DNA of 45,699 nt from Nocardioides sp. Root1257 (lineage in GTDB: Bacteria > Actinomycetota > Actinomycetes > Propionibacteriales > Nocardioidaceae), in the NCBI RefSeq assembly GCF_001425175.1, contig NZ_LMDV01000005.1:801-46499 (forward strand), written 5' to 3'. A program made the position numbers and the translations under genes. Below are positions 1 to 8,342 of the stretch, one piece after another. Within the stretch, counting starts at the first letter, position 1. The number at the start of each line of letters is the position of its first letter. The notes under the pieces are model-generated. The model made no database searches and was not told where the DNA came from. It saw only the letters and a list, made by a program, of their open reading frames with translations.

Positions 1-64
1 ACGGTCGACCCGAGCGAACCCGCAGCCCGACCACGGTCGACCCGAGCGAACCCGCAGCCCGACC
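1..64. repeat. Two exact tandem copies of a 32-bp unit at the window edge
   Basis: Positions 1-32 and 33-64 are identical and begin ACGGTCGACCCGAGCG. The array may continue to the left of the window. The unit length is not a multiple of three, so the array would shift any frame crossing it. It may be a real minisatellite-like tandem repeat or a contig-end assembly artefact. Confidence 0.85.
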
Positions 65-187
65 AGCTACTGGAAATCGCCCCCGCAACCACCGACCACG
101 GTGACCACGTATCCCGGTAGTCGCGTCACCAGCAGCAACCCCGACGAACCGCGCCGCTCCGTTCACCGTCCGGCCCGACAACCGTGA
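2..187 (+). other. Possible 3' end of an open frame entering from the left; otherwise unassigned
   Basis: Frame 2 is open from the window edge to a TGA at 185-187 and encodes a proline/arginine/threonine-rich stretch. Frame 1 is also open, to a TAG at 118-120. Neither resembles a family I recognise, and the 32-bp tandem repeat shifts frame between its copies, so a genuine coding end is uncertain. From 188 to 267 I see only the leader of the next small gene. A CAACC-N17-CGTATC arrangement at 86-113 loosely resembles the ECF-type promoter motif seen at 29.7 kb, with one extra spacer base. Confidence 0.2.
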
Positions 188-267
188 CCGGGTCGTGACC
201 TGAGGCGGGCAACGCCGCGCCGACCCGATGCGTCCCAGAGGTAGAGGCCACTCGGGAGGAGACGTCC

Positions 268-411
268 ATGTCCGTCGTCGCGGAGCAATCGAAGCGGCTC
301 GCCGTGCTGCGAGCATTCCTGACCATCGTGATTGTCACCGCGTTGGTGGCCGGAGCACTCGGTGGGGCGACGTACGTCGCATCGCGGGCGTTCATCAGCG
401 TGCTCAGCTGA
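268..411 (+). CDS. Small single-pass membrane protein (47 aa)
   Basis: An ATG at 268 follows a strong Shine-Dalgarno GGGAGGA (254-260) at good spacing and gives 47 residues ending at TGA 409-411. Residues 1-11 are polar with basic K9 and R10. Residues 13-40 are a continuous hydrophobic stretch that would form one membrane helix, followed by a short tail ending in VLS. No family is recognised. It lies 20 bases upstream of the next gene on the same strand. The strong ribosome-binding site and clean membrane profile argue for a real small protein. The function is unknown. Confidence 0.6.
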   Translation: MSVVAEQSKRLAVLRAFLTIVIVTALVAGALGGATYVASRAFISVLS

Positions 412-418
412 ACGCACC

Positions 419-424
419 TAGCCT
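419..424 (+). promoter_or_regulatory. Candidate -10 hexamer (TAGCCT) for a leaderless GTG gene
   Basis: TAGCCT lies seven bases before the GTG at 432, so transcription would begin at or next to the start codon. There is no Shine-Dalgarno ahead of that GTG. The same TAnnnT-to-start-codon geometry recurs at several other genes in the window. Confidence 0.45.
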
Positions 425-431
425 GGCGCGC

Positions 432-830
432 GTGAAGATGCGGTCGCCGGACGGTCAGGCGTGGCGGGTGCGCCGACGCTGGCTGCCGTGGCGACCACGG
501 CTGCGCGACCCCGGGACCTACCCGGATCCGATCGGCATGGACCTCGGCAGCGACCTCGTCGTCGCGATCGTGCTCTTCGTGGTGCTGCTGGTGGTGCTGC
601 CGCTCGTGTTCGTGGCGCTCATCTCGGGCGTGGAGCTCCTGCTGCTCCTGCTCCTGCTGCCGATCGCCCTCCTCGGACGAATCGCGTTCGGTCGCCAGTG
701 GACCGTCGAGGTACGCCGCGGCCGGCGGCTGCACCACGAGGAGCTCGCGGGCGACTGGCGGCACAGCGGCCTGCGCATCCGCACGATCGCCGGGGAGATC
801 GTGCGCGGCGAGCTGCCGCCGACCACCTAG
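432..830 (+). CDS. Conserved-looking membrane protein of unknown function (132 aa)
   Basis: The GTG at 432 is chosen over the ATG at 438 because a -10-like TAGCCT sits seven bases upstream, the usual leaderless arrangement. The N-terminus (about residues 1-35) is very rich in R, W and P. Residues about 40-85 form two closely spaced hydrophobic segments, the second containing a run of leucines. The C-terminus (about 86-132) is soluble and basic. Its stop codon overlaps by four bases the stop of the convergent sdhB gene on the other strand, so there is no room for a separate terminator. Actinobacterial genomes carry many such small membrane proteins. No function can be assigned. Confidence 0.65.
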   Translation: MKMRSPDGQAWRVRRRWLPWRPRLRDPGTYPDPIGMDLGSDLVVAIVLFVVLLVVLPLVFVALISGVELLLLLLLLPIALLGRIAFGRQWTVEVRRGRRLHHEELAGDWRHSGLRIRTIAGEIVRGELPPTT

Positions 831-1603
831 ACCTCGGTACGGCCGTCGTTGTCCTTGTTGCGGATGCCGATCTTGTTGCCGAGCCACACGAGCGGGTCGT
901 ACTTGCGGTCAACCACGCGCTCCTTCATCGGGATGATCGCGTTGTCGGTGATCTTGATGCCCTCGGGACACACCTCGGTGCAGCACTTGGTGATGTTGCA
1001 CATCCCGAGCCCGGCGGCGCCCTGGGCGAGCGCCCGGCGGTCGTGGGTGTCGAGGGGGTGCATGTCGAGCTCGGCGTACCGCAGGAAGAAGCGCGGGCCG
1101 GCGAAGGCCGGCTTGTTCTCCTCGTGGTCACGCACGACGTGGCAGGTGTCCTGGCACAGGAAGCACTCGATGCACTTGCGGAACTCCTGGCCGCGCTCGA
1201 CGTCGATCTGCGCCATCCGGCGCTTGCCGTCGGGGTCGCGTGGCGGGAGCTCGGCGTACGGCAGCTCCTTGGCCTTCTCGTAGTTGAACGAGACGTCGGT
1301 GACGAGGTCGCGGATCACCGGGAAGGTCCGCATCGGCGTGACCGTGATCGTCTCGGTCTCGTCGAAGTCCGAGAGCCGGGTCATGCACAGGAGCCGGGGG
1401 CGGCCGTTGATCTCGGCGGAGCACGAGCCGCACTTGCCGGCCTTGCAGTTCCACCGGATCGCGAGGTCGCCGGCCTGGGTGGCCTGCACCCGGTGGAGGG
1501 CGTCGAGGACGACCTCGCCCTCGGACACCTCGACCGTGTAGTCGCCGAGGTCGCCGCCGCTCTGGTCACCGCGCCAGATCCGCATCTTCAGGTCGTAGCC
1601 CAT
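827..1603 (-). CDS. sdhB: Succinate dehydrogenase iron-sulfur subunit, Sdh1 type
   Basis: The 258-residue protein carries the three Fe-S clusters that pass electrons from the flavoprotein to quinone. The N-terminal ferredoxin domain has the [2Fe-2S] ligands C53, C58, C61 and C73. The C-terminal domain has CIECFLCQDTC (C144, C147, C150, C154) and MCNITKCCTEVCP (C202, C208, C212), the [4Fe-4S] and [3Fe-4S] ligand patterns. The ATG at 1603 follows GGGGAGAGG. It is the last gene of sdhC-sdhA-sdhB, 15 bases after sdhA. The subunit set and order match mycobacterial Rv0249c-Rv0248c-Rv0247c (Sdh1). It is clearly different from the second SdhB at 8339-9082. Assignment as succinate dehydrogenase rather than fumarate reductase rests on this similarity. 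Confidence 0.93.
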   Translation of the reverse strand: MGYDLKMRIWRGDQSGGDLGDYTVEVSEGEVVLDALHRVQATQAGDLAIRWNCKAGKCGSCSAEINGRPRLLCMTRLSDFDETETITVTPMRTFPVIRDLVTDVSFNYEKAKELPYAELPPRDPDGKRRMAQIDVERGQEFRKCIECFLCQDTCHVVRDHEENKPAFAGPRFFLRYAELDMHPLDTHDRRALAQGAAGLGMCNITKCCTEVCPEGIKITDNAIIPMKERVVDRKYDPLVWLGNKIGIRNKDNDGRTEV

Positions 1604-1618
1604 GTCTGTGCCTCTCCC

Positions 1619-3472
1619 CTACTCGAAGTACTTCTTGAGCTCGTCCGGCATGACCGGGAGCGGCTTCTCGGCGAGGTCCACCCCGTCGCCGGCGGCGTTG
1701 AGCGTGACCACGAGGTTCTTCTTGCCCCAGACCTCGGTGTCGGTCTTCGGGAAGTCGTCACGGGTGTGACCACCCCGCGACTCCTTGCGGGCGAGCGCCG
1801 CCTTCGCGATGCACTCGCTCACGATCAGCATGTTGCGCAGGTCGAGCGCGAGGTGCCAGCCGGGGTTGTACTGCCGGTGCCCCTCCACGACCATCGACTT
1901 CGCCCGGTCCTTGAAGACCTCGATCTCGCGCAGCGACTCCTCGAGCTCGGACGCCGTGCGGATGATGCCGACCAGGTCGTTCATGGACTGCTGCAGGTCG
2001 TGCTGGATCGTGTACGGGTTCTCGCCGCCCTCGACCTCGAACGGCGCCAGCGCACTCGCCTGCGCGGTCTTCACGTCGTCCTCCGAGACAGCAGGCCTCG
2101 CGTCGCCGAGCGAGGCGGTGTACGCCGAGGCTGCCTCGCCGGCCCGCTTGCCGAAGACCAGCAGGTCGCCGAGCGAGTTGCCGCCGAGCCGGTTCGAGCC
2201 GTGCATGCCGCCCGAGCACTCCCCCACGGCGTACAGCCCGGTCACCGCGCTCTCCTGGGTGTCGGCGTCCACCTCGACGCCACCCATCACGTAGTGGCAG
2301 GTCGGCCCGATCTCCATCGGCTCGGCCGTGATGTCGACGTCCGCGAGCTCCTTGAACTGGTGGTACATCGAGGGCAGCCGCTTGCGGATGAACTCCGGCG
2401 TACGACGGGAGGCGATGTCGAGGTAGATGCCGCCGTGCGGTGACCCGCGACCGGCCTTGATCTCAGAGTTGATGGCGCGGGCGACCTCGTCACGGGGCAG
2501 CAGCTCGGGAGGACGACGGTTGTTCTTCTTGTCGTCGTACCACCGGTCGGCCTCCTCGATCGTGTCGGCCGTCTCTGCTTTGAAGAACTCCGGGATGTAG
2601 TCGAACATGAAGCGCTTGCCCTCGGAGTTCTTGAGGATGCCGCCGTCGCCGCGCACCGACTCCGTGACCAGCAGCCCCTTCACCGACGGCGGCCACACCA
2701 TGCCGGTCGGGTGGAACTGGACGAACTCCATGTTGATCAGCGCCGCCCCAGCCCGCATCGCGAGAGCGTGGCCGTCGCCGGTGTACTCCCACGAGTTCGA
2801 CGTGACCTTGAAGGACTTGCCGATGCCGCCGGTCGCGAGGATCACGCTGGGTGCGTCGAAGGTGATGAAGCGCCCGCTCTCGCGCCAGTAGCCGATGGCG
2901 CCCGCGATCCTGTCGCCTTCCTTCAGGAGGTCGGTGACCGTGCACTCCATGAAGACGTCGATCCCGAGCTGCACCGTGCGCTGCTGAAGGGTGCGGATCA
3001 TCTCCAGGCCGGTGCGGTCGCCGACGTGGGCGAGCCGGGCGTACTTGTGGCCGCCGAAGTCGCGCTGCGAGATCAGCCCGTCGTCGGTGCGGTCGAAGAG
3101 CGCGCCCCAGTCCTCGAGCTCCTGCACCCGCTCGGGCGCCTCCTGGGCGTGCAGCTGGGCCATCCGCCAGTTGTTGAGCATCTTCCCGCCACGCATGGTG
3201 TCGCGGAAGTGCACCTCCCAGTTGTCCTCGGGCCAGCGGTTGCCCATGGCTGCGGCGATGCCGCCCTCCGCCATGACCGTGTGCGCCTTGCCGAGCAGCG
3301 ACTTGCACACGACCGCCGTACGGGCGCCCGCCTCGTGCGCGGCGATCGCGGCCCGGAGGCCGGCACCGCCGGCGCCGACCACGACGACGTCGTAGGTGTG
3401 GCGCTCCATGCCGCCCTCGCTGGAGCCGGACATCTCGTTGCCGGTCATCGGGTGCCGGGTCGAGTCAGCCAT
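1619..3472 (-). CDS. sdhA: Succinate dehydrogenase flavoprotein subunit, Sdh1 type
   Basis: This 617-residue protein oxidises succinate to fumarate on covalently bound FAD at the cytoplasmic face of the membrane. The Rossmann motif VVVGAGGAGLRAA is at about 30-42. KAHTVMAEGG follows, in which H64 is the expected FAD-linked histidine. The sequence GSNRLGGNSLGDLLVFG near the C-terminal third is the conserved FAD/substrate region. The ATG at 3472 directly abuts the TAA of sdhC, and GAGG lies upstream. A methionine at residue 22, just before the Rossmann fold, is an alternative start. It is translated with sdhC and sdhB as one operon. It is shorter than, and only distantly similar to, the 680-residue SdhA at 6300. 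Confidence 0.95.
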   Translation of the reverse strand: MADSTRHPMTGNEMSGSSEGGMERHTYDVVVVGAGGAGLRAAIAAHEAGARTAVVCKSLLGKAHTVMAEGGIAAAMGNRWPEDNWEVHFRDTMRGGKMLNNWRMAQLHAQEAPERVQELEDWGALFDRTDDGLISQRDFGGHKYARLAHVGDRTGLEMIRTLQQRTVQLGIDVFMECTVTDLLKEGDRIAGAIGYWRESGRFITFDAPSVILATGGIGKSFKVTSNSWEYTGDGHALAMRAGAALINMEFVQFHPTGMVWPPSVKGLLVTESVRGDGGILKNSEGKRFMFDYIPEFFKAETADTIEEADRWYDDKKNNRRPPELLPRDEVARAINSEIKAGRGSPHGGIYLDIASRRTPEFIRKRLPSMYHQFKELADVDITAEPMEIGPTCHYVMGGVEVDADTQESAVTGLYAVGECSGGMHGSNRLGGNSLGDLLVFGKRAGEAASAYTASLGDARPAVSEDDVKTAQASALAPFEVEGGENPYTIQHDLQQSMNDLVGIIRTASELEESLREIEVFKDRAKSMVVEGHRQYNPGWHLALDLRNMLIVSECIAKAALARKESRGGHTRDDFPKTDTEVWGKKNLVVTLNAAGDGVDLAEKPLPVMPDELKKYFE

Positions 3473-4276
3473 TTAGAAGAACCTCGGGTCGTCGAAGGCG
3501 CCGGTGGCGAGCAGGTAGATGTAGAAGTCCGTCACGGCGACGGAGATCAGGGAGAGCCACGCCCACCTGGCGTGCTGGCCGTTGAGCTTCGAGACCCAGC
3601 CCCACAGCTTGTAGCGGACCGGGTGCTTGGAGAAGTGCCGCAGCCGGCCGCCCATGATGTGCCGGCAGGAGTGGCATCCCAACGTGTAGAGCCAGATGAA
3701 CGCGACGTTGACCAGCATGATCAGCGTGCCGAGGCCCATGTGGATGCCGTCGGACTCGCCCTCCGCGGGGCCGAAGGCGAGCAGCACGTCGTACGTCAGG
3801 ACCAGCGCGACCACGACCGCGGCGTACCAGAACCAGCGGTGGACGTTCTGCGCGAGCAGCGGGAAGCGGGTCTCGCCGGTGTACTTCGTGTGCGGCTCGG
3901 CGACCGCGCAGGCCGGGGGCGAGAGCCAGAACGCCCGGTAGTAGGCCTTGCGGTAGTAGTAGCAGGTCAGCCGGAAGCCGAGCGGGAAGATCAGGATCAA
4001 CAGCGCCGGCGACAGCGGCCAGCCACCGAACGGCTGGCCGAAGTCCGACGCCCCGTCCACGCACTCGTTGCTCAGGCACGGCGAGTAGAACGGCGAGAGA
4101 TAGGGCTCGGAGAAGTAGTTCGCACCGGAGAAGGCGCGCCACGTCGAGTAGACGATGAACGCCGCGAACACCACGAACGTCACCGCCGGGGCGAGCCACC
4201 ATCTGTCGGAGCGAAGGGTCTTCGCGTTGATCCGGGCCCTTGTCGGCCCGTCCACACCCGTCAGATCTGTCGCCAT
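3473..4276 (-). CDS. sdhC: Succinate dehydrogenase membrane anchor, Sdh1 (Rv0249c-like)
   Basis: This 267-residue integral membrane protein has about five hydrophobic helices (about 28-48, 88-104, 148-169, 181-199, 238-258). It anchors SdhA/SdhB and would hold the quinone site. The ATG at 4276 follows GGAGG and is chosen over a long upstream open frame. It heads the operon and its TAA abuts sdhA. A cysteine/histidine cluster, CHSCRH at 201-206, lies at the end of helix four. The published Mycobacterium smegmatis Sdh1 structure reports a membrane-embedded Rieske-type [2Fe-2S] cluster in place of haem, and this motif is a natural candidate for part of such a site. That link is inference. Confidence 0.85.
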   Translation of the reverse strand: MATDLTGVDGPTRARINAKTLRSDRWWLAPAVTFVVFAAFIVYSTWRAFSGANYFSEPYLSPFYSPCLSNECVDGASDFGQPFGGWPLSPALLILIFPLGFRLTCYYYRKAYYRAFWLSPPACAVAEPHTKYTGETRFPLLAQNVHRWFWYAAVVVALVLTYDVLLAFGPAEGESDGIHMGLGTLIMLVNVAFIWLYTLGCHSCRHIMGGRLRHFSKHPVRYKLWGWVSKLNGQHARWAWLSLISVAVTDFYIYLLATGAFDDPRFF

Positions 4277-4368
4277 CCGCGCCTCCGATCGAGTTGGGCC
4301 GGTCGTGGTCGTGCTAGGTGAGTCTGCACATTGGGCGGCCGATGTGAAAGGGCCCACACCGAGATAGT

Positions 4369-4382
4369 GAGAACGTGTTCTC
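4369..4382. promoter_or_regulatory. Inverted repeat GAGAAC-N2-GTTCTC, possible operator
   Basis: A perfect 6+6 inverted repeat lies in the 186-base gap between the divergent sdhC (Sdh1) and glycosyltransferase genes. The AACnnGTT core resembles operators of TetR-family regulators of lipid metabolism. A TAGCAC -10-like element for sdhC lies nearby on the minus strand at about 4313-4318. No regulator gene is adjacent, so the controlling protein is unknown. Confidence 0.35.
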
Positions 4383-4462
4383 GTCAAGGGGTGGGCGGCG
4401 GGTTCATCCGACATCAACCTGGAAGCCCCGATCCGGCCACCTGGCCCGGTCACCGTGGCGCC

Positions 4463-5521
4463 ATGCGGATCACCCTCGTGACCGAGACGTTCTTCCCGGC
4501 GGTCGACGGCACGACCACCACCGTGAAGGCGGTCGTGGACCGGCTCGTCGACACCGGGCATGACGTCCAGCTGATCGCTCCAGGACCCGGGTTGACGACG
4601 TACCGCGGGTGCCCGATCGCCCGGATCCGGCCCCTCGACCGGCCCGGCGCCCAGGTCAGGGACGCCCTCACCGCCTTCCGCCCCGACGTCGTGCACGTGA
4701 CCTCGCCGCGCGCTGTCGGACGCAAGGCGCTCAAGCACGCCGACCGGTTGGGGATCCCTGCCGTCGTCGTCGAGCAGTCGCCCCTGCTCGACGTGGCCGC
4801 GGACTACTGGCGCACCCGGGTCGCCGAGCGCGCCGCATCCGTCCTGGTCACCTCCCGGTGGATGGTCGACCGGGTGGCCGAGCTCGGCGGAGAGCCCACC
4901 CTCTGGGCCCCCGGCGTCGACACCGCCGCGTTCACGCCCGCCCTGCGTGACACCTGGCTGCACGACCGCTGGTCGCGCGCCCGCTCACTCCCGCAGCCCC
5001 TGGTCGTCGTCGGGTACGTCGGCAGCCTGCGCAACCGGCACGAGGTACGGCGCCTCGCCGAGCTCGCCCAGGTGCCCGGCATCCGCCCGGTGGTGGTCGG
5101 CGACGGCCCCCAGCGCGGCTGGCTCGAGGCGCGCCTGCCCGGCGCGAAGTTCACGGGCGAGCTGAGCACCGGCGACCTCGCAGCCGTGCTGCCCACCTTC
5201 GACGTGCTCCTGCACCCCGGCACCCGCGAGACCTGCTGCCACGCGCTGCGCGAGGCAGGCGCCGCCGGGGTCCCGGTCGTCGCACCGCGCTCCGGCGGCG
5301 CCACCGACGTCGTACGACACCTCGAGAGCGGCCTGCTGTACGACGACGCGCACCGCCACGGACTGCGCGACGCCGTACAGGCCCTGGCCGCCGACCGCAG
5401 CCGGCACCTGCTCGGCGCGCGCGGCCGTGAGCTGGCCACCCGGTCGTGGACGGAGGCGGTCGACGAGCTGGTCGCCTACCACTACCGACCCCTCGCCACG
5501 CAGGTTGCGACCGCCGGGTAA
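4463..5521 (+). CDS. GT4-type glycosyltransferase, probable mannosyltransferase
   Basis: This 352-residue GT-B fold enzyme would transfer a sugar from an activated donor, probably GDP-mannose, to a lipid or glycan at the membrane. The N-terminal domain opens with MRITLVTETFFPAVDGTTTT, the typical acceptor-side glycine/threonine loop of MgtA/PimB-like enzymes. The C-terminal donor domain has VVGYVGSLRNRHEVRRL, VVVGDGPQRGWLE, and FDVLLHPGTRETCCHALREAGAAG with its E-x7-E-like region. The ATG at 4463 is used; the upstream open frame is non-coding leader. It lies alone between two divergent sdh operons, so context gives no substrate. Lipid or cell-wall mannosylation is the likeliest role. Confidence 0.82.
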   Translation: MRITLVTETFFPAVDGTTTTVKAVVDRLVDTGHDVQLIAPGPGLTTYRGCPIARIRPLDRPGAQVRDALTAFRPDVVHVTSPRAVGRKALKHADRLGIPAVVVEQSPLLDVAADYWRTRVAERAASVLVTSRWMVDRVAELGGEPTLWAPGVDTAAFTPALRDTWLHDRWSRARSLPQPLVVVGYVGSLRNRHEVRRLAELAQVPGIRPVVVGDGPQRGWLEARLPGAKFTGELSTGDLAAVLPTFDVLLHPGTRETCCHALREAGAAGVPVVAPRSGGATDVVRHLESGLLYDDAHRHGLRDAVQALAADRSRHLLGARGRELATRSWTEAVDELVAYHYRPLATQVATAG

Positions 5522-5524
5522 CCA

Positions 5525-5576
5525 GATGTAAGTCACATCCCCTGCGGTCCCCAGCACGGAACGCGGAAGGTAGCGT
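5525..5576 (+). promoter_or_regulatory. Promoter region of the second sdh operon: inverted repeat plus -10 TAGCGT
   Basis: GATGT-N5-ACATC (5525-5539) is a short inverted repeat that begins four bases after the glycosyltransferase stop codon. TAGCGT (5571-5576) is a good -10 hexamer. It lies eight bases before the GTG of sdhC with no Shine-Dalgarno, which suggests leaderless initiation. The repeat is only loosely like a CRP/GlxR half-site, so no regulator is named. Confidence 0.4.
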
Positions 5577-5584
5577 GGTCGTTC

Positions 5585-6286
5585 GTGGCAACGACGACCC
5601 TGGTCAGGGGAGCGCGTGCATCGCGCTCGACCATCACCCTCAAGCTCCTGATGGCCGCCAGCGGCATCATCTTCATCGGGTTCGTGCTCCTGCACATGTA
5701 CGGCAACCTCAAGGCCTTCTCCGGCCACGACGCCTACAACGAGTACGCCGAGCACCTCCGCACCATCGGTGAGCCGATGCTCCCGCGGGAGGGACTGCTC
5801 TGGATCATCCGCTCGGTGCTGATCGTGTCGCTCGTGGTGCACGTGTACTGCGCGGCCGCGCTGTGGAAGCGCGCCAACAAGGCCCGGACGACGAAGTACG
5901 TGATGAAGAAGAACATCGCGTCCAGCTTCTCGTCGCGCCTGATGCGCTGGGGCGGCCTGACGCTGCTCCTCTTCATCATCTGGCACCTGGTCAACTTCAC
6001 TATCGGCAAGGTCAACGTGCAGGGCGGGTCGACGAACGACCCGTACAACCTGCTCGTCGACACGTTCGACACCTGGTGGATGACGCTGATCTACCTGGCC
6101 GCGATGTTCGCCCTGGCGATGCACCTGCACCACGGGGTGTGGAGCTCCGCGCAGACGCTCGGCCTCACCAACAACGCCCGCGCCCGCCGCAATGCGAAGA
6201 GCCTCGGGTGGATCGTCGCGATCGTCATCGCCGGCGGTTTCTCCCTCGTCCCGATCTTCGTCCTCGCCGGCGTCATCACCAAGTAA
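5585..6286 (+). CDS. sdhC: Succinate dehydrogenase/fumarate reductase cytochrome b558 subunit
   Basis: This 233-residue protein has five predicted membrane helices (about 18-38, 72-94, 122-142, 163-183, 207-230). Histidines inside helices at H37, H86, H134 and H180-H183 fit the di-haem b558 family of single-gene anchors found in Bacillus, Corynebacterium and Streptomyces. It binds haem b and passes electrons between the Fe-S subunit and (mena)quinone. The GTG at 5585 is preceded by TAGCGT at leaderless distance. It is the first gene of sdhC-sdhA-sdhB, with sdhA starting 13 bases later. Because menaquinone reduction by succinate is uphill, such complexes may depend on the proton potential; direction in this organism cannot be read from sequence. 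Confidence 0.92.
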   Translation: MATTTLVRGARASRSTITLKLLMAASGIIFIGFVLLHMYGNLKAFSGHDAYNEYAEHLRTIGEPMLPREGLLWIIRSVLIVSLVVHVYCAAALWKRANKARTTKYVMKKNIASSFSSRLMRWGGLTLLLFIIWHLVNFTIGKVNVQGGSTNDPYNLLVDTFDTWWMTLIYLAAMFALAMHLHHGVWSSAQTLGLTNNARARRNAKSLGWIVAIVIAGGFSLVPIFVLAGVITK

Positions 6287-6299
6287 GGGGTCAGCAGCC

Positions 6300-8342
6300 A
6301 TGACCGACATGCCGGACACCACTCTCACGTCCGACCCGTCCCACGACGAGCCCGGCGACCACGGCGACGACGCCGCCGGCTACTACACGCCGGGCGAGCC
6401 GATCAAGGACACCAAGGCGCCCACCGGCCCGATCGACGAGCGCTGGCAGACCCGCAAGTTCGAGGCCCGCCTGGTCAACCCGTCGAACCGCCGCAAGCTC
6501 GACGTGATCATCGTCGGCACCGGCCTGGCCGGCGGCGCGGCCGCTGCCACGCTCGGCGAGGCCGGCTACAACGTGAAGTCCTTCTGCTACCAGGACTCCC
6601 CGCGCCGCGCGCACTCGATCGCTGCCCAGGGCGGCATCAACGCGGCGAAGAACTACAAGGAGGACGGCGACTCCGTCCACCGTCTCTTCTACGACACGGT
6701 CAAGGGCGGCGACTACCGCTCGCGCGAGTCGAACGTCTACCGCCTGGCCGAGGTCAGCACCAACATCATCGACCAGTGCGTCGCGCAGGGCGTCCCGTTC
6801 GCGCGCGAGTACGGCGGCCTGCTCGACAACCGCTCGTTCGGTGGCGTCCAGGTGTCCCGCACGTTCTACGCCCGCGGCCAGACGGGTCAGCAGCTGCTCA
6901 TCGGCGCCTACCAGGCCATGGAGCGCCAGGTCGCGGCCGGCACCGTCGAGCAGTTCACCCGCCACGAGATGCTCGAGGTGATCGTCGTCGACGGCAAGGC
7001 GCGCGGCATCATCGCCCGCGACCTCGTTACCGGCGAGATCGAGACCCACCTCGCCGACGTCGTCGTGCTCGCCAGCGGCGGCTACGGCAACGTCTTCTTC
7101 CTCTCGACCAACGCGATGGGCTCCAACGTCACGGCCGCGTGGCGTGCGCACCGCAAGGGCGCCTACATGGCCAACCCCTGCTACACGCAGATCCACCCGA
7201 CCTGCATCCCGGTCACCGGCACGCACCAGTCGAAGCTGACCCTGATGTCGGAGTCGCTGCGCAACGACGGCCGGATCTGGGTGCCGAAGAGCAAGGCCGA
7301 CTGCGACAAGGACCCGCGCGACATCCCGGAGGAGGCCCGCGACTACTACCTGGAGCGGATCTACCCGTCCTTCGGCAACCTGGTCCCCCGCGACATCGCC
7401 TCCCGCGCCGCCAAGAACGTCTGCGACGAGGGCCGCGGCGTCGGCCCGGAGGTCGACGGCGTACGTCGGGGTGTCTACCTCGACTTCAGCGCCGCGATCG
7501 CCCGCCTGGGCAAGGACGGCATCGAGGAGAAGTACGACAACCTCTTCGACATGTACGCCCGGATCACCGGCGAGAACCCGTACGAGACCCCGATGCGGAT
7601 CTACCCCGCGGTCCACTACGTGATGGGCGGCCTGTGGGTCGACTACGACCTGCAGTCCTCGATCGAGGGCCTCTTCGTGACCGGCGAGGCGAACTTCTCC
7701 GACCACGGCGCCAACCGGCTCGGCGCCTCCGCGCTGATGCAGGGCCTGGCCGACGGCTACTTCGTGCTCCCCCACACGATCCGCGACTACCTCGCGGACG
7801 GGCCGTTCGAGAAGGTCGCCGAGGACCACCCGGCCGTCGTCGAGGCGAAGAAGGCCGTCGAGGACCGCGTCGCGCACTTCCTGAACACCAGCGGCACCCG
7901 CAGCGTCGACTCCTACCACCGCGAGCTCGGCAACATCATGTGGGAGTACTGCGGCATGGAGCGGAGCGAGGACGGCCTCAAGAAGGCCATCGACCTGATC
8001 CGCACCCTCAAGGACGACTTCTGGCGCAACGTGAAGGTGCTCGGCACCGCCGAGGGCCTCAACCAGTCGCTCGAGCGGGCCGGCCGGGTCGCCGACTTCT
8101 TCGAGCTCGGCGAGCTGATGTGCATCGACGCCCTGAACCGCCGCGAGTCCTGCGGTGGCCACTTCCGGGCCGAGTCGCAGACCGAGGACGGCGAGGCGCT
8201 GCGCCACGACGACCAGTTCGCGTACGTCGCCGCGTGGGAGTTCGCCGGTGATCCCGACTCCGGCGGGATGGGCACGCCCGTCCTGCACAAGGAAGAACTC
8301 GTCTACACGGCCATCGAGATGAAGCAGCGGAGCTACAAGTGA
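6300..8342 (+). CDS. sdhA: Succinate dehydrogenase/fumarate reductase flavoprotein, b558-linked type
   Basis: This 680-residue FAD subunit interconverts succinate and fumarate. An acidic N-terminal extension of about 65 residues precedes the Rossmann motif [20 protein letters not shown] (71-90). In [14 protein letters not shown]105 is the expected FAD-linked histidine. IHPTCIP and [15 protein letters not shown] are further family landmarks. The ATG at 6300 starts just after sdhC, and upstream in-frame codons belong to the sdhC 3' end. Its stop overlaps the GTG of sdhB by four bases, so the two are translationally coupled. Length and motifs match the corynebacterial SdhCAB and Wolinella FrdA branch rather than the 617-residue Sdh1 flavoprotein encoded about 2.8 kb upstream. 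Confidence 0.95.
   Translation: MTDMPDTTLTSDPSHDEPGDHGDDAAGYYTPGEPIKDTKAPTGPIDERWQTRKFEARLVNPSNRRKLDVIIVGTGLAGGAAAATLGEAGYNVKSFCYQDSPRRAHSIAAQGGINAAKNYKEDGDSVHRLFYDTVKGGDYRSRESNVYRLAEVSTNIIDQCVAQGVPFAREYGGLLDNRSFGGVQVSRTFYARGQTGQQLLIGAYQAMERQVAAGTVEQFTRHEMLEVIVVDGKARGIIARDLVTGEIETHLADVVVLASGGYGNVFFLSTNAMGSNVTAAWRAHRKGAYMANPCYTQIHPTCIPVTGTHQSKLTLMSESLRNDGRIWVPKSKADCDKDPRDIPEEARDYYLERIYPSFGNLVPRDIASRAAKNVCDEGRGVGPEVDGVRRGVYLDFSAAIARLGKDGIEEKYDNLFDMYARITGENPYETPMRIYPAVHYVMGGLWVDYDLQSSIEGLFVTGEANFSDHGANRLGASALMQGLADGYFVLPHTIRDYLADGPFEKVAEDHPAVVEAKKAVEDRVAHFLNTSGTRSVDSYHRELGNIMWEYCGMERSEDGLKKAIDLIRTLKDDFWRNVKVLGTAEGLNQSLERAGRVADFFELGELMCIDALNRRESCGGHFRAESQTEDGEALRHDDQFAYVAAWEFAGDPDSGGMGTPVLHKEELVYTAIEMKQRSYK

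Noticed and set aside
461..2443. Very long open frames opposite the sdh genes (for example 461-2443 plus and 2711-4321 plus)
   Set aside because: They are antisense shadows produced by high third-position GC. They lack ribosome sites, have odd composition (V/A/R/D-rich) and lie over clearly conserved genes.
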